Shown: positions 26,505 to 37,390 of the stretch, piece after piece
How positions within the stretch are numbered: the first letter of the stretch is position 1
Layout of the letters: each line of letters starts with the position of its first letter
DNA from: Arachis hypogaea
Lineage: Eukaryota > Streptophyta > Magnoliopsida > Fabales > Fabaceae
Length of the DNA: 64,000 nt
Direction of reading: 5' to 3'
NCBI RefSeq assembly: GCF_003086295.3
Contig: NC_092047.1
Location: 117,778,449 to 117,842,448, forward strand
Made by a program: the position numbers and the translations under genes
The notes under the pieces: generated by a model
The model's database searches: none
Told to the model about the DNA's origin: nothing
Seen by the model: the letters and a program-made list of their open reading frames with translations, nothing else

Positions 26505-28233
26505 ATGGGGGATGAAAATGATTCTTCTGTTAATTTGGATAGCTTGAGGGCTAATTGGAATCCATCTCAAGACAAATATTTTCTTGAGCTTTTGCTATCT
26601 CAACTGCAGCTAGGGAATAGAATCAGCAAAGTCATTAGCAAACAGGCATGGCCGGTTATGGTTGAACAATTTAACAGCAAATTCGGATTGAAGTATGATA
26701 TAGATGCATTGAAAAACCGTCACAAACGATTCAGGAAGCAATATAATGATGTCAAAATGATTATTGGTCAAAATGGATTTCGGTGGGATCATGAACTAAA
26801 CATGATAATAGCTGATGATAAAACGTGGGATGAATATCTTAAGGTATATATATTGTCCATCAATCACATATTCCACAAGCACTAATGTATGGTTAGTCTT
26901 TACATGCAACTGAGTGTTTTTCTATTTGCAGGTTCACCCTGATTTTCAAGGTTTCAGAAAAAGAGTTGTTCCTTATTATGATGATCTGTGCAAAATTTTT
27001 GGCCATTCAGTTGCTGATGGGAGATACAGCCTTTCATGTTTTGATGTAGGTTTTGAAAATGAAGGTAGAAGCATTGATCTGTAAATATTATTGTATGGTT
27101 GAAAGAAAATTTATTTTAACTTTATTCACCGAATTGAATAATTTATGAAGAGTAGCTCATATTTTGTCTCAGAAATTGCCTCAAAAGAATTGGATGATCA
27201 AGCCACTGCTGGCAAAGGAGACGACGATGAGACTGTCCCTATCATTTGTAGTCAAAGTAAAATTGACTGGTCACCAATGATGGACCAATTCTTTGTTGAA
27301 CTTATGCTGAACCAGATGCATAAAGGGAACAAGGTTGGCCGTTCGTTCAAGAAGAAAGCCTGGGTGGACATGACAGATTCGTTCAATGAAAGATTCGGAT
27401 GTCATTGTGGTAAGGCAGTCTTGAAGAACCGTTTGATTGTCCTCAGGAGGCATTACTTCTCCATAAATGTTCTACTTAGCAAAGAAGGCTTCAGCTGGGA
27501 TAATGCGCACCAGAAGGTCGTGGCTGATGACCAAGTTTGGGAAAATTGCATCAGGGTATGAAGTTGAAAGTGTTTTTCCTCATTTTGTTCTTTTCATTTG
27601 GAATGTTTTCGTTTTATACTGTCGCCCAATCAATTATATTTGCAGGTACATCACAACTACCGGATATATAGAACTAAAAGCATGCCTTTCTATTCTAGTA
27701 TGTGCATATTATGTCACAATGAAGATACTCAGCATTGCAAACTGAATTCTGGAGAGGGATCTTGTGGCAGCAAGAAATCGATGCCAGATACCGAACCACC
27801 CCCTATTGCAGATGACACAGTATTGCATATTGGTGCAGAAAATAATTCTACCAGAAAATCTCAGCCTCTTCCTGATGCCGATAAAGAACCTTTGCATTTA
27901 GGCGAAGGAAGAAAGATTTCCGGTCACCAAAAGAGGCTCCAACCTAATATGTCCTCAAATGAATATAAGAAGGCGAGAAACGATGGCGAGGGTATGGTGG
28001 CAGCTTTGAAACACATGGCAGTTGCAGTTACCTCCCTAACAAAGCAAACAAAGATAGAAGATACCTTCTCTATAGATAAGGCTATTAAGGTGCTTCAGGC
28101 TATACCAGGCATGGATGAAGATCTAATACTAGATGCATGTGAATTTTTGGAAGATGAAAGAAGAGCAAGGATGTTTATGGCATTGGATGATAATCTGAGA
28201 AAGAAATGGTTACTGAGAAAGCTTCGTTCATAA
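26505..28233 (+). CDS. Two-domain Myb/SANT-like protein (LIMYB/At2g24960 type)
   Basis: Exons: 26505-26843, 26932-27064, 27173-27555 and 27646-28233. They join to 480 residues. Two copies of the plant Myb/SANT-like DNA-binding domain (Myb_DNA-bind_3) are seen. The first, about residues 14-118, contains NWNPSQDKYFLELLLSQL and GFRWDHELNMIIADDKTWDE. The second, about 180-290, contains DWSPMMDQFFVELMLNQM and GFSWDNAHQKVVADDQVWEN. Both end at an exon boundary followed by VHP- or VHH-type sequence. The C-terminus (AIKVLQAIPGMDEDLILDAC, then KKWLLRKL) matches the conserved tail I recall for L10-interacting MYB proteins. The second intron is the least certain: I used donor 27065 and acceptor 27172, but a nearby GTAGGT donor also fits. 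A role in nuclear DNA binding is inferred from the family. Confidence 0.85.
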
Positions 28234-28493
28234 ACTTAAGTTAGTTTCATGCAAAGCATGCCATAGCTTTGAAGGTTCACATTAACCCCCAACAAAGTTT
28301 GTAATTAAAGGAATTATCTTTTGTTTTTCTTTATATATTAGTCAAGTAGAGATTAAATTTAAAACCATAGCTGTCTCTGTGTTTGAAACAATAACAACCA
28401 AGTCTTATCTAACCAAGCATTATTGGAAGTTCAATGTAATGAAAAGACAAAGTTAGAGCTACAAAACATTCAGCACTGAAATCAAACTAAATT

Positions 28494-29292
28494 CTAGTTT
28501 GCTACATCACTTCTGAACCTATGAATCTCAACTCCTAAGTAATCAACTGGACCCATAACTGCAACATGGGGTTTTCCAACTAGAACCCTAACAGCAGATA
28601 TCTGATGGTGATTGGTTAGAGTTGTGCTTGCAATCTTTTGAGCCACTGATTCCAGAAGGTTGTGGGGTGGCCCTTCAATAATTTCCTTTACTATTCTGCA
28701 TTCATCAATACTGCACAAATTAACATAGTACTTATGCAAAATGAGTTTAATTTTGAAGCACTGACATTGTAAAACGTTCTACACAGTCGTTTAATAACAT
28801 GTGTTTGCGCAATTGGATGCACGTGTAAAATTGCTTTATACTGACAAAGTACATCAAAATTAAATTCTTTTTCAGAATGAAATCATAAATAGCTCATTTT
28901 ATAAAACTAAAGTCTTATTCAACCCTAAAAAAATTATTAGAATGCAGTATGCTGATACTTTGGAAACATAAACAAGACATAGCACTTCATTTTATTTAAT
29001 AATTAACATGATAACTGGATTAGCAATTCTTGTTCTGATTTTAACTATGAAAAGATTGAGTGTTAATTATCACTGACCGGTATATATCTGTGTAGCTAAC
29101 TGAATCTGACAAGTTATCAGATTTACCAGCAGCTCTAAGATCCATCCAAGCATCTATATCTACCAAGAATTTCTGACCAAGTGTTCTTTCTTCTGGATTC
29201 ACACCATGAAAACCATGGAACATTACTCCCCTCAGAATGAGCTTGTCACCCCTCATAAGTGTTTCGGTTTCCATTGTTGTTGCTGCTATCAT
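28494..29292 (-). CDS. FOLB: Dihydroneopterin aldolase (folate biosynthesis)
   Basis: This enzyme cleaves 7,8-dihydroneopterin to 6-hydroxymethyl-dihydropterin and glycolaldehyde, the pterin branch of folate synthesis, usually cytosolic in plants. Exons (minus): 29292-29078 and 28695-28494. They give 138 residues, the usual length. Family motifs are DKLILRGVMFHGFHGVNPEE, LGQKFLVDIDAW, SVSYTDIYR, NLLESVAQKIA and the C-terminal VRVLVGKPHVAV with GPVDYLGVEI. The frame opens with TTG before the ATG at 29292; a second ATG seven codons in could also serve. A 5'-UTR intron (about 29583-29311) is suggested by CAAG/GTAACT and TTCAG signals. Confidence 0.93.
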
Positions 29293-31168
29293 CAAAGGTG
29301 AACACTAACACTGAATTGAGCAATAATAATCCTAATTCCTCAATGCAATGTTGAAAAATTACAAAATAATCCTAAATTCTTATTAGTGTTGAGATTGAAT
29401 CCAATCAAATTTGAATGGTGATAATCTTTGTGTATGTTTCCTATGCTATCAATATATATCTCTTAACAGTTGCAAAACCAAATTTAAACTCAAGAAATTG
29501 GTTAATCTATTACAAACGCAGAATTCACATGTGTGTGTTTGGTTACATGATTAAGAGATAAGCATTTAGAGATAGTTAGTTACCTTGGAGAAGCAGAGGA
29601 AACAACCTTGTTCGTTTGTTTGCTTTGTAATATGAAAGAAGAGAAAAGAAAAGAGATGTTTTATTGTAGTGGAACCATGGTGGATAAAGAGAATATTTTT
29701 TTACATTGATTCTTTAACTTTTTTATTTTTATTTATTATTATTAATTTGTAGTTGTTGAAATGAAGATGATTAAAATCCTACCAAATACCAATTACCAAT
29801 AACTCTTGAGTTAAATGATTAAGTTAATTAGGGAAGAAATGTTAGGATAACGTTTTGGGTTGGAATATTAAAAAAATTAATATGGTTTTTTTTTTTTTTT
29901 TTTGTTATTTACTTTCTTAATTTTTTCAAGTTATGTGAAAGAAAATAAAAATATTATGTGCAAAAAAAAAAAAAAAAAAAAACAGCTATCAAATTAGTCA
30001 CTATATATTTATATATATTGTTTAATTCATCTTTAAAATATTTTTTTATATTTTAATATATTTTTTTTATGATTGGCTAATTTGGTATGTTCGCTTAGCA
30101 TAAATGAAAAAAAATATGGAGTGATAATACTAGAATTTTTTGTTTATAATAATAAAATCCCTTTCGCACGCCTCACAAGTCATATATAAAATATTGATAT
30201 CAATTATTAAATAAATAAAATCATTTTGAAATCTTAAATTCTTAATCATTGTCTATACGCACTAGTTAGAACTTTTGCAATATATAATATTGATCAATAA
30301 TAATGTTAAATAATAGTACACATAATATTCTTTGATTTACTATACTAATCAATATTGTTATTGTTTATATTTATAAGAGAAGTTAGTGTTATACTTTACA
30401 AAATATAAGATTATTATATATTATTATTATTATTATTTAAACTTTAAGATTGTTTGATAATCGTCTCATAAATATCATTCTTTAATGAGAAAAACATAAA
30501 AATAAACAAAATTTCTACTGAGACAATAAGAAAAAATGACAGTGACATTGTCTTTTGATATTTCTGTATTTGTGATTTCAACAAACTCTATATTAGGAGC
30601 CAAAAATAAAACCCCTATACAATAACACCATTAACAATAAATGCAACCTTACTCTTGCAACTAGCAAGTAGAGTCTCTGTTTCTAAGATTAACTCATGCA
30701 TTTCAAGTAATGTAAAGTTAAACATAGCAATCTTATTGTTACATCAAAACTAATTCAAAATTTTGATTTTGACTATGGTGCCAACAAGGTAGTGTTTGGC
30801 TCCTAACTCGAGACAGAAAGATCACAGATAACGGGACGGCGAAACCGTTACTACGGCTCTTCATTTTGGAGGTACATAGATTTACTTAAATCAACATCCT
30901 GAAATGGTCATTCAATTCAAAAACAAATCTGCTAAAATTAAATGGGAATGTAGAAATGTGGAATAACTATGAATTTGTTATTGATGGATATGTATATATG
31001 AGATTGAGAAAACATGGGTCTGAAAGAGTTCATACTTTATATCAACAGACATAGATGATGAATCCATTTTAGTAACAAAAAAACATGCATTCATAAGAAC
31101 CCAGTGTATAAGGGAAACAAAAAAAGGAACAACTGCACTAAACAAACTCCATCACTTTGCATAAAGAT
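29293..31168. other. Intergenic region between FOLB and the small membrane-protein gene
   Basis: It holds the FOLB 5'-UTR and promoter up to about 29700, then AT-rich sequence with a T-run at 29887 and an A-run at 29962. No gene or defined element is recognised. Confidence 0.55.
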
Positions 31169-32927
31169 CTACTGCTTGTCCTCCTTAGGAGTCTCTTTCG
31201 GAGGCACCTTTGATTCCAATTCTTTTGCAGATTTCTGCATTTCCCTGAAAAAAGGATTGCAAGAACATATTACAATCTGAAAAATCTGTTAAATCTATGT
31301 ATAATCGACAGAATAAATAAGCATCGCCTATGTCAACGTTGCAATATAAGAAGAAAAAAAAAAAATGAAGATATACAAGTTTAGGTTTAAGGTTTAGGAC
31401 AAACATGCTTTGAAGTGCAATTCCAAATCACAAAAAAGCCATCAAATTATTTTCTGGTAGATTCATAACATACATTTTGACTTACTAATTTAATAACCAA
31501 ATCAATAGTTCTAAGTTTATTTCTAGTAGTATTTATTTATGGGTTCAAATCCTAGAAATAGCCTCTCTACACAAAAGAATAAGGCAACAAATATCTACTC
31601 TCCCTAAATCCACCAGATCAGAGTCCTATGCACCAAGTTCCCTTTATTTCTAACAGTAGTTGCTTAACAACCAAGTCAATAAATCAAAGCTAAGTTCATG
31701 GTATGTTCCCCGACATATTCTGGATTAGGTGTTTTATTTGGAAAATAGCATTGATCCAATTCATTTATATTATGATACTTAGATTTCAATCTTCGACACT
31801 GTTGTTTTTGGTCTTACTACCAATTAAACATGCAGTTTTCCATCAAGAGAAACACTCGGATCAAATATACTTCTCAAAGTGGGAAAGCAGTAGCTCTAGA
31901 AATAAAAAATGCATTACAGAGAAAGCTCTTTCCCGTTGTATCTAGGGCTAACTACACGAATCAAAACGACACCATTGTAATGTATCATAAACAAGTAACA
32001 GTCCCTAAAGAGAGAAAAACAAAAAGGTTAGAGGAACATATTCTAACACAACCATAGTTAGTCATCCATATGCTAACAATGCTAGTACCATCAAAATCCA
32101 AGACCCTTAGCCTTAGGCATGATTACTTACGATAAGCGACACCAATTCTTTCTAGCTTTCTCAATATAAGCAGATTTTAACATAAATGTAGTTAGCTAAG
32201 CAAAAGTGAGCTGATTACTAGACAAACCTCACCCGCAAGGTCGGATTTCCGAACCGCCATACCATTCACTACTCCAGGCCAAAGCTTAGCCTTCTCCACC
32301 TAATTTTTTTAGGAGTAAAATTCCTTTAAATGAAGATGTAATATGACCAATATTTTTCCTTGTGTATTTGCCTTATCGACCCAATACTAACCAACATCTT
32401 TTTTTTCATTAATAATAAAATACAACGTTGTATTGAAAATCAATGCAATGTATCAATTTTTCCCTCTATGAAAGGATGATAGAACTTCACTCTCTACAAT
32501 CAAATATAAGCTAACTTTGAACACAAAATAACATAATCCATAAACATAAGCTTCCAAGTTCAGAATTCCAATATCCAACCAATCACTCTATGTTATCCAA
32601 ATCCCACTCCTAAACCGTAAACCCTAACACTCCCCAAAAACGAAAAATTTCAACAACAAAACCATCAACCGAAAAACTAAAAACAGAAGCAACCCAGAAC
32701 ACAAGATCAAAACTTGACGAGAATAAACAAGTACCCAGATGGAAATCAGAGAAAAAATGGGAAAAAGGGACTCACTTGGAAGAAGCAGCTGTTTCTTCTT
32801 CGAGCCAGTTACGGATGTGCTTAACGTTGCGCCTGAATATGTTGGCAGATTGCTTCACGTCGCTCCTTAGAAGAAGCACCACCGCACTCACACCAGCCAC
32901 CGTCAGCACGAAATTCGTCAAACCCAT
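31169..32927 (-). CDS. Small single-pass membrane protein, 75 residues, function unknown
   Basis: Exons (minus): 32927-32776 and 31244-31169. They are joined by a 1531-bp intron with GTGAGT and TTTTTCAG borders in matching phase. The protein begins MGLTNFVLTVAGVSAVVLLL, a hydrophobic segment of about 18 residues with few charges. A basic amphipathic stretch follows (SANIFRRNVKHIRNWLEEE), then a Lys/Glu/Pro-rich tail ending KEDKQ. This suggests a single membrane anchor with a short soluble tail, perhaps in mitochondria or the ER. No family name comes to mind, but the clean splice and codon pattern argue that the gene is real. Confidence 0.7.
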
Positions 32928-33782
32928 AATAATAGCGAAGGATTTCACCACCCTGGAGAAAAAAAAAACGCTTTTTTATGATGTTTATGCTGCTGTTGCT
33001 GCTACTTTCAGTGCAGTGAGGAGAGAAAATCAAAATAGCGTTTTTTCTCTTGGACACGGTGAAGGCCAGACACACCCGGCCCACAATCCGGAACAGACCC
33101 GATCCAGAACCCGCCCGAACCGGCCTCCCAATTCAAACTACCCCTCTCTGTCGCTGTGATTATCACTCCCTCTCCAGGAGTAAAATTCCAAAGCAGAACT
33201 AATGAACTATGCATGCGGTATTATGTAATTATGTTTTTATTTTTGGAATATTTTTGCCATTTTGAGTGTCGTTTTTGTCCTGGGCTAAACCCGAAAACCC
33301 TACCCAAACCCACAACCCCAACCCACCCGAACCAAACCCCAAAAAAATCTTCTCCCTCCCTGATTTTTAACATTCCATTGTGACTATCCCTAGACGGTGG
33401 GAGCGTGGTCGCCGTCGTGATAGTTAAAAGGTAAAATCCGGGACCGGTAAAAATAATTGGCTAATACCACTAAAATGGATGAATAAAAGACGCCATGATT
33501 GTAGCCATAGAAAACCAAAGAAAAAACTTTCTCACTTATAATTGACGGAAAATCAAACACAAGGCTCTAAACTAAACATGATCAGCTAGAAAATTAGAAA
33601 TTTCAAAGTAAGTTAGATGAGGGTTTGGATTGTTTCATTCCTCGACATTACATCAACCAATTTCAAGTTAAAACCCTCAATTACGGAGCTCAATTTCCGT
33701 TTTAAAATTAATTAATACATTTTCATTGATTAAATAAGACACTAAGAGATGGAGATTGGAGGTGAAAAATAATGGATATCAC
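32928..33782. other. Upstream region of the small membrane-protein gene
   Basis: It contains the likely promoter and 5'-UTR (minus strand). There is a C-rich stretch at about 33280-33350 with several AAACCC and AACCC units, including AAAACCCTACCC, which resembles telomere-like or telo-box sequence. Plus-strand open frames here lack coding signs. Confidence 0.45.
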
Positions 33783-33985
33783 CTGCCGGGATCGGCGACG
33801 GGAGCAATGCGGGAGAGGGCGCGATTGAGGAGGACGGTGAAGAGGGAGGCAGCACCAACGTATATAAGGAGGGTGCAACGACGTCGTCGTTTTTGGATAC
33901 CCAGTGGGCAAGGAAGTCGCGTTTTGGCTTCGGTCCTTTGTATCTGTCAGCTGAAGAAGAAGAAGAAGAAGAAGAAGAAGGAGAA
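33783..33985 (-). pseudogene. Frameshifted exon fragment resembling CCB4 (cytochrome b6f assembly)
   Basis: Read on the minus strand, one frame gives ADRYKGPKPKRDFLAHWVSK then NDDVV. A second frame then gives IYVGAASLFTVLLNRALSRI then APVADPG up to a GT donor at 33782. Together these look like the exon 1 region of CCB4, a chloroplast factor needed for heme attachment to cytochrome b6, as I remember it. The two parts are out of register, as if one base were lost near 33870. The first frame has an upstream stop and no ATG, and no second exon is seen downstream. The likeliest reading is a relic. A sequencing error plus distant exons is the main alternative, but other genes lie in the path. Confidence 0.5.
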
Positions 33986-34488
33986 GGAGGTGATGAAAGG
34001 TTTTAAGGTGGGGACCCGAGAAAGAAAGGAATGGTGTTTTCTCTGATTTTGCTGCTCGTTTGGTTATGGGAATGTGAGTGAGAACAGTGAGAGCAATTGT
34101 TCCTCTTTTTTGTTCAATTAGGATTTTAATTTCTGGGTTCAAAGTCTTGGGCTTTTTTATATGAAAGTGTGTATCTTTAATCAGATCCAAAAAATATGAT
34201 AAAAAATCAAAAAAATTGGTAATAAATTTGCAGCTAGGAAAATATATGGTTTGTTAACAAAAAAAAAAATGATTTGCTTTAAAATAGTGAAAACATCTTG
34301 ACTTTGAATATATAATACTATCATCAAAATATAATTGTTGATCGAAATTATAAATATTTATATAAATGAGTCAAAGTCAACACTGTTAATAACATACTTG
34401 CTAAATTAAGAGAATATAAACAAATAAAAAGAACAAAAAAAACACTAGAACTATATTTATTTCAATTTGCAACTCTAGTCTACTTCAT
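33986..34488. other. Intergenic region between the CCB4-like relic and the MADS gene
   Basis: A GAA trinucleotide run (about 33953-33983) borders the relic. The remainder is AT-rich, with an A-run at 34258-34270. No gene is recognised. Confidence 0.55.
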
Positions 34489-35448
34489 TTACATGTTGAA
34501 TGGTTGAAATTGGTGGTCATTGTTCTTCTCATCAGCCAAAAATCCATCCATTGTTATTGGTGGCAAGATTTGTGAAGATTGTGGCACATTCTGAGATTGA
34601 TGAGAAAGAATCTCTTTTAAATCAGTCTCATATTGAAGTTGATCAATCCAATTCTCAACCTCAACAAAATCATCCCAATTAATAAGATCACCATCTTCAC
34701 TGATTTGATTTGTAGAATCCACAATAACATTCTTTTCTTTAGAATTCATAATCGCAACTTGATTTGTAGTAGAACAATCTAGAGACACATTAACTTGGCT
34801 AATAGAATCCATGATCATCCCATTGTTCTTTGCCACAAAATAAGTAACATTTGGATCAAACTTAGGGTTTTGAGTTTGATATACCAAATTATCATGATGA
34901 AGAGCATAATCATGATTAGAAATGTTGTTCATGAAATTGAGTTGACTTTGATTTTGGTCAACATTGAAGTTGCTACCATTATCTTGATTACTCTCCTTCA
35001 ACATGTCAATTCTTTTCTTACAAGCTTTAATTTTAGTGTTCACCAAAGCAATGAACTCCATCAATTGGTTCCCATCTAAGGTAGTAAAGATTGGATCCAT
35101 GGTAGGATATTTGAGTTTGAATACCTTCTTTCTCAATTTAGAAATCTCGGCTTCAATCATGATCTTCTTGTTCTTGAAAAATTCTTCTTCATCAAAGATT
35201 ATGGGGTGTGTCTCATTATTCTTTTGAACCTCGTACTTTTTAATGATGGATTGCACCTTTGAATGTTCTTGTGGCCAAGTCATTGGTCGAGAAGAATCAT
35301 CTCCATAAACAATTAGACAAGCTTCAACTTTACATAACTTTGAAAATGTTGAAATTTTCTTCATGATTCCATCTTTTCTTTGCATGAAAGAAATTTTACG
35401 TTCTCGTTCGTTTTTGATGCATTCATAGACCGTTTTTCCACGACCCAT
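34489..35448 (-). CDS. Type I (M-gamma) MADS-box transcription factor, AGL80-like
   Basis: One coding exon of 319 codons. The MADS domain occupies residues 1-60, with MGRGKTVYECIKNERERKIS, then FMQRKDGIMKKISTFSKLC and VEACLIVYGDD. There is no K-box, as expected for type I. The region about 60-160 has the LRKK, MEFIALVNTKIKACKKRIDM helical stretch typical of M-gamma proteins. The C-terminus is Asn/Gln-rich. M-gamma members such as AGL80 and PHERES act in the female gametophyte and endosperm, pairing with M-alpha proteins; a similar role here is inference. A 5'-UTR intron (about 35813-35449) ends in TTTCAG directly at the ATG. Confidence 0.9.
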   Translation of the reverse strand: MGRGKTVYECIKNERERKISFMQRKDGIMKKISTFSKLCKVEACLIVYGDDSSRPMTWPQEHSKVQSIIKKYEVQKNNETHPIIFDEEEFFKNKKIMIEAEISKLRKKVFKLKYPTMDPIFTTLDGNQLMEFIALVNTKIKACKKRIDMLKESNQDNGSNFNVDQNQSQLNFMNNISNHDYALHHDNLVYQTQNPKFDPNVTYFVAKNNGMIMDSISQVNVSLDCSTTNQVAIMNSKEKNVIVDSTNQISEDGDLINWDDFVEVENWIDQLQYETDLKEILSHQSQNVPQSSQILPPITMDGFLADEKNNDHQFQPFNM

Positions 35449-35935
35449 CTGAAATTAAGAAAATATTCTAAAATATTAAACATATTATCATTATTAATCA
35501 TAATATGAAATTAATTACATAATTACATACACACACAAAAAAATAATAATAATCTCAAGTTCTTTATTCTCAATGTTGTCAAAATTGCATTATTAAAGAA
35601 ATAAATACAGAGAAGAATTATTATATATCTTATTTTAATCTAACAAAAAAGAAAATTAAGAAATCATTCATAGCTACAACATGTCTTGTAGATAAACGAA
35701 AACAAGAAGGAAAACAAGAAAGAAGATAATAGCAAAAAAGATAAACAGCTTTCACATATAAATTAAAGTTCATGTAAATTTTGAAAATAAAATAAAAATA
35801 AGAACATTAATACCTTCGGCTTCAATGGCTGACCTCAGATTGTGCAGAGAAGAAAGTTATTTGAGTAAATATGAAGTTAATTGGTGGAAACTAAACATCA
35901 ACTTATCATATTGTTTCATTAAACCCAACTAGCCT

Positions 35936-35950
35936 CTTATATATATAGTT
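35936..35950 (-). promoter_or_regulatory. TATA box of the MADS gene
   Basis: On the minus strand, ACTATATATAAGAGG lies about 490 bp upstream of the start codon and just ahead of the inferred 5'-UTR exon. Assignment is by position. Confidence 0.5.
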
Positions 35951-36497
35951 TTTCTTATTTGTTGAAAATATGATTTGTTTAAAAAAAAAATATTTGGCCA
36001 TCACTACTTAAAGATTACCGAAAATCTTTGATTGAGAAATATATCCATCAAGGAGATGAATCGTATTATAAATTTATGTACAAAAGATTTATTCATATTG
36101 ACCGAATATTTAATTAATTAATATAGATATTTATATAATTCAACCACAAAATAGAGGGACTATAATTAATGTGGCAAGGATTGATAAGAAACAAATTGAC
36201 ACAAAACCTAAAGATGGGTCACTTCAACTCATTTAGGCCCATGTCTATTAAATTTGTGGACCGGGCTAAAATATTTTTTTATTTATCTATAGTTTTTAAA
36301 ATGTATGTTTCTTCATCACCCAAAAAATATGTATATTTCTTGAACACAATATACGTTTTCATAACCAAAAAAATAACGTATCATTTCAAATCACAATATA
36401 TGGTTCATTTTTATGTATTTAATATTGTAAAAAAATAGTTATTTTTTTTAAATGTTCGATTTTTGTATTCTAAGAGTATTTGGTAGAAAAATTTTAA

Positions 36498-36770
36498 AAT
36501 ATTATGAAATCATTTATCCCAAAAAATTTAAATTGATAGGAGAAGGCAACATTAATGATTATAAGTTATATCTATGATATTATTGACAACATTAATGATT
36601 ATATTTTTAACATTTTTCTTTTTGTTTTTTCTTCTTTATTTGTCTTATGTTATTTTTTTTTTTTTTTTTTTGGGTTCATCAAAGATCGAACTCTAAATCT
36701 TTCGATCATAGAGCTCTGATAATATATTATAAAACCACTCATTCTAAAAATTTTAGCCGATAAAAAAATC
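36498..36770 (-). repeat. Degenerate SINE-like retroposon pieces
   Basis: On the minus strand at about 36660-36730 there is TATCAGAGCTCTATGATCG, then GAGTTCGATC (box-B-like), then a long A-tail, suggesting a tRNA-related retroposon. Nearby blocks (about 36505-36560 and 36585-36605) share CCCAAAAAATTT and AACATTAATGATTATA sequences found with this unit in legume repeats as I recall them. Boundaries are unclear. Confidence 0.35.
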
Positions 36771-37269
36771 ACTAACTTGAAATATATAAAAATAACCATA
36801 TTAAATAATCTAACAACTCAGTAGGTATAAATTCCAATGCAAACTTTAAATTCCAAAAAATAATTTGATCAAACATTAGGAACATATAATCCATAGAGGC
36901 ATTTTGATCACATGGGCATGTTCTTTGTTGTTCATCATTTTTCAAGACCCACCAAGAAACATAGAATCTGGTTACTTTTTATATCCATGGAGGAATTGCA
37001 TCCATTGAGTCAACTATAGGCAATACCAAATATTATGGCTTCAAGATATTCATTCCGATTTTGTGATGACAATTTGACAATGCCCACACCTTATATTATG
37101 CTGTGTTGCACATTCTAGACTTGTCTTGTCACCCACAATACTCAATAGTAAATAAAGTTTCCACCAAAAATATCTCCTTTTCAACCTTGGGAGTAAAAAT
37201 ATCCATATACATATATACATATATTATATTATTAGGTGAATTTTATGCTATATATAATTATAATATTAA

Positions 37270-37390
37270 AAATTTTTAAAATATTTTTGGAGTATTTTAA
37301 TGATTTTAATTATTAATTTTAATTAATATATATTATATTTTTTATAATTGAAATTAATGATTAAAACTACTAAAATATCAGTAATTTAAT
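37270..37390. repeat. Small foldback repeat
   Basis: GTATTTTAATGATTTTAATT is mirrored by AATTAATGATTAAAACTACT around an AT-rich centre. A related palindrome occurs at 39515-39645. Confidence 0.4.

Noticed and set aside
33723..34190. 155-codon minus-strand frame as a gene
   Set aside because: It uses a frame different from the CCB4-like parts, contains a poly-Leu run from a CTT repeat and lacks family features.
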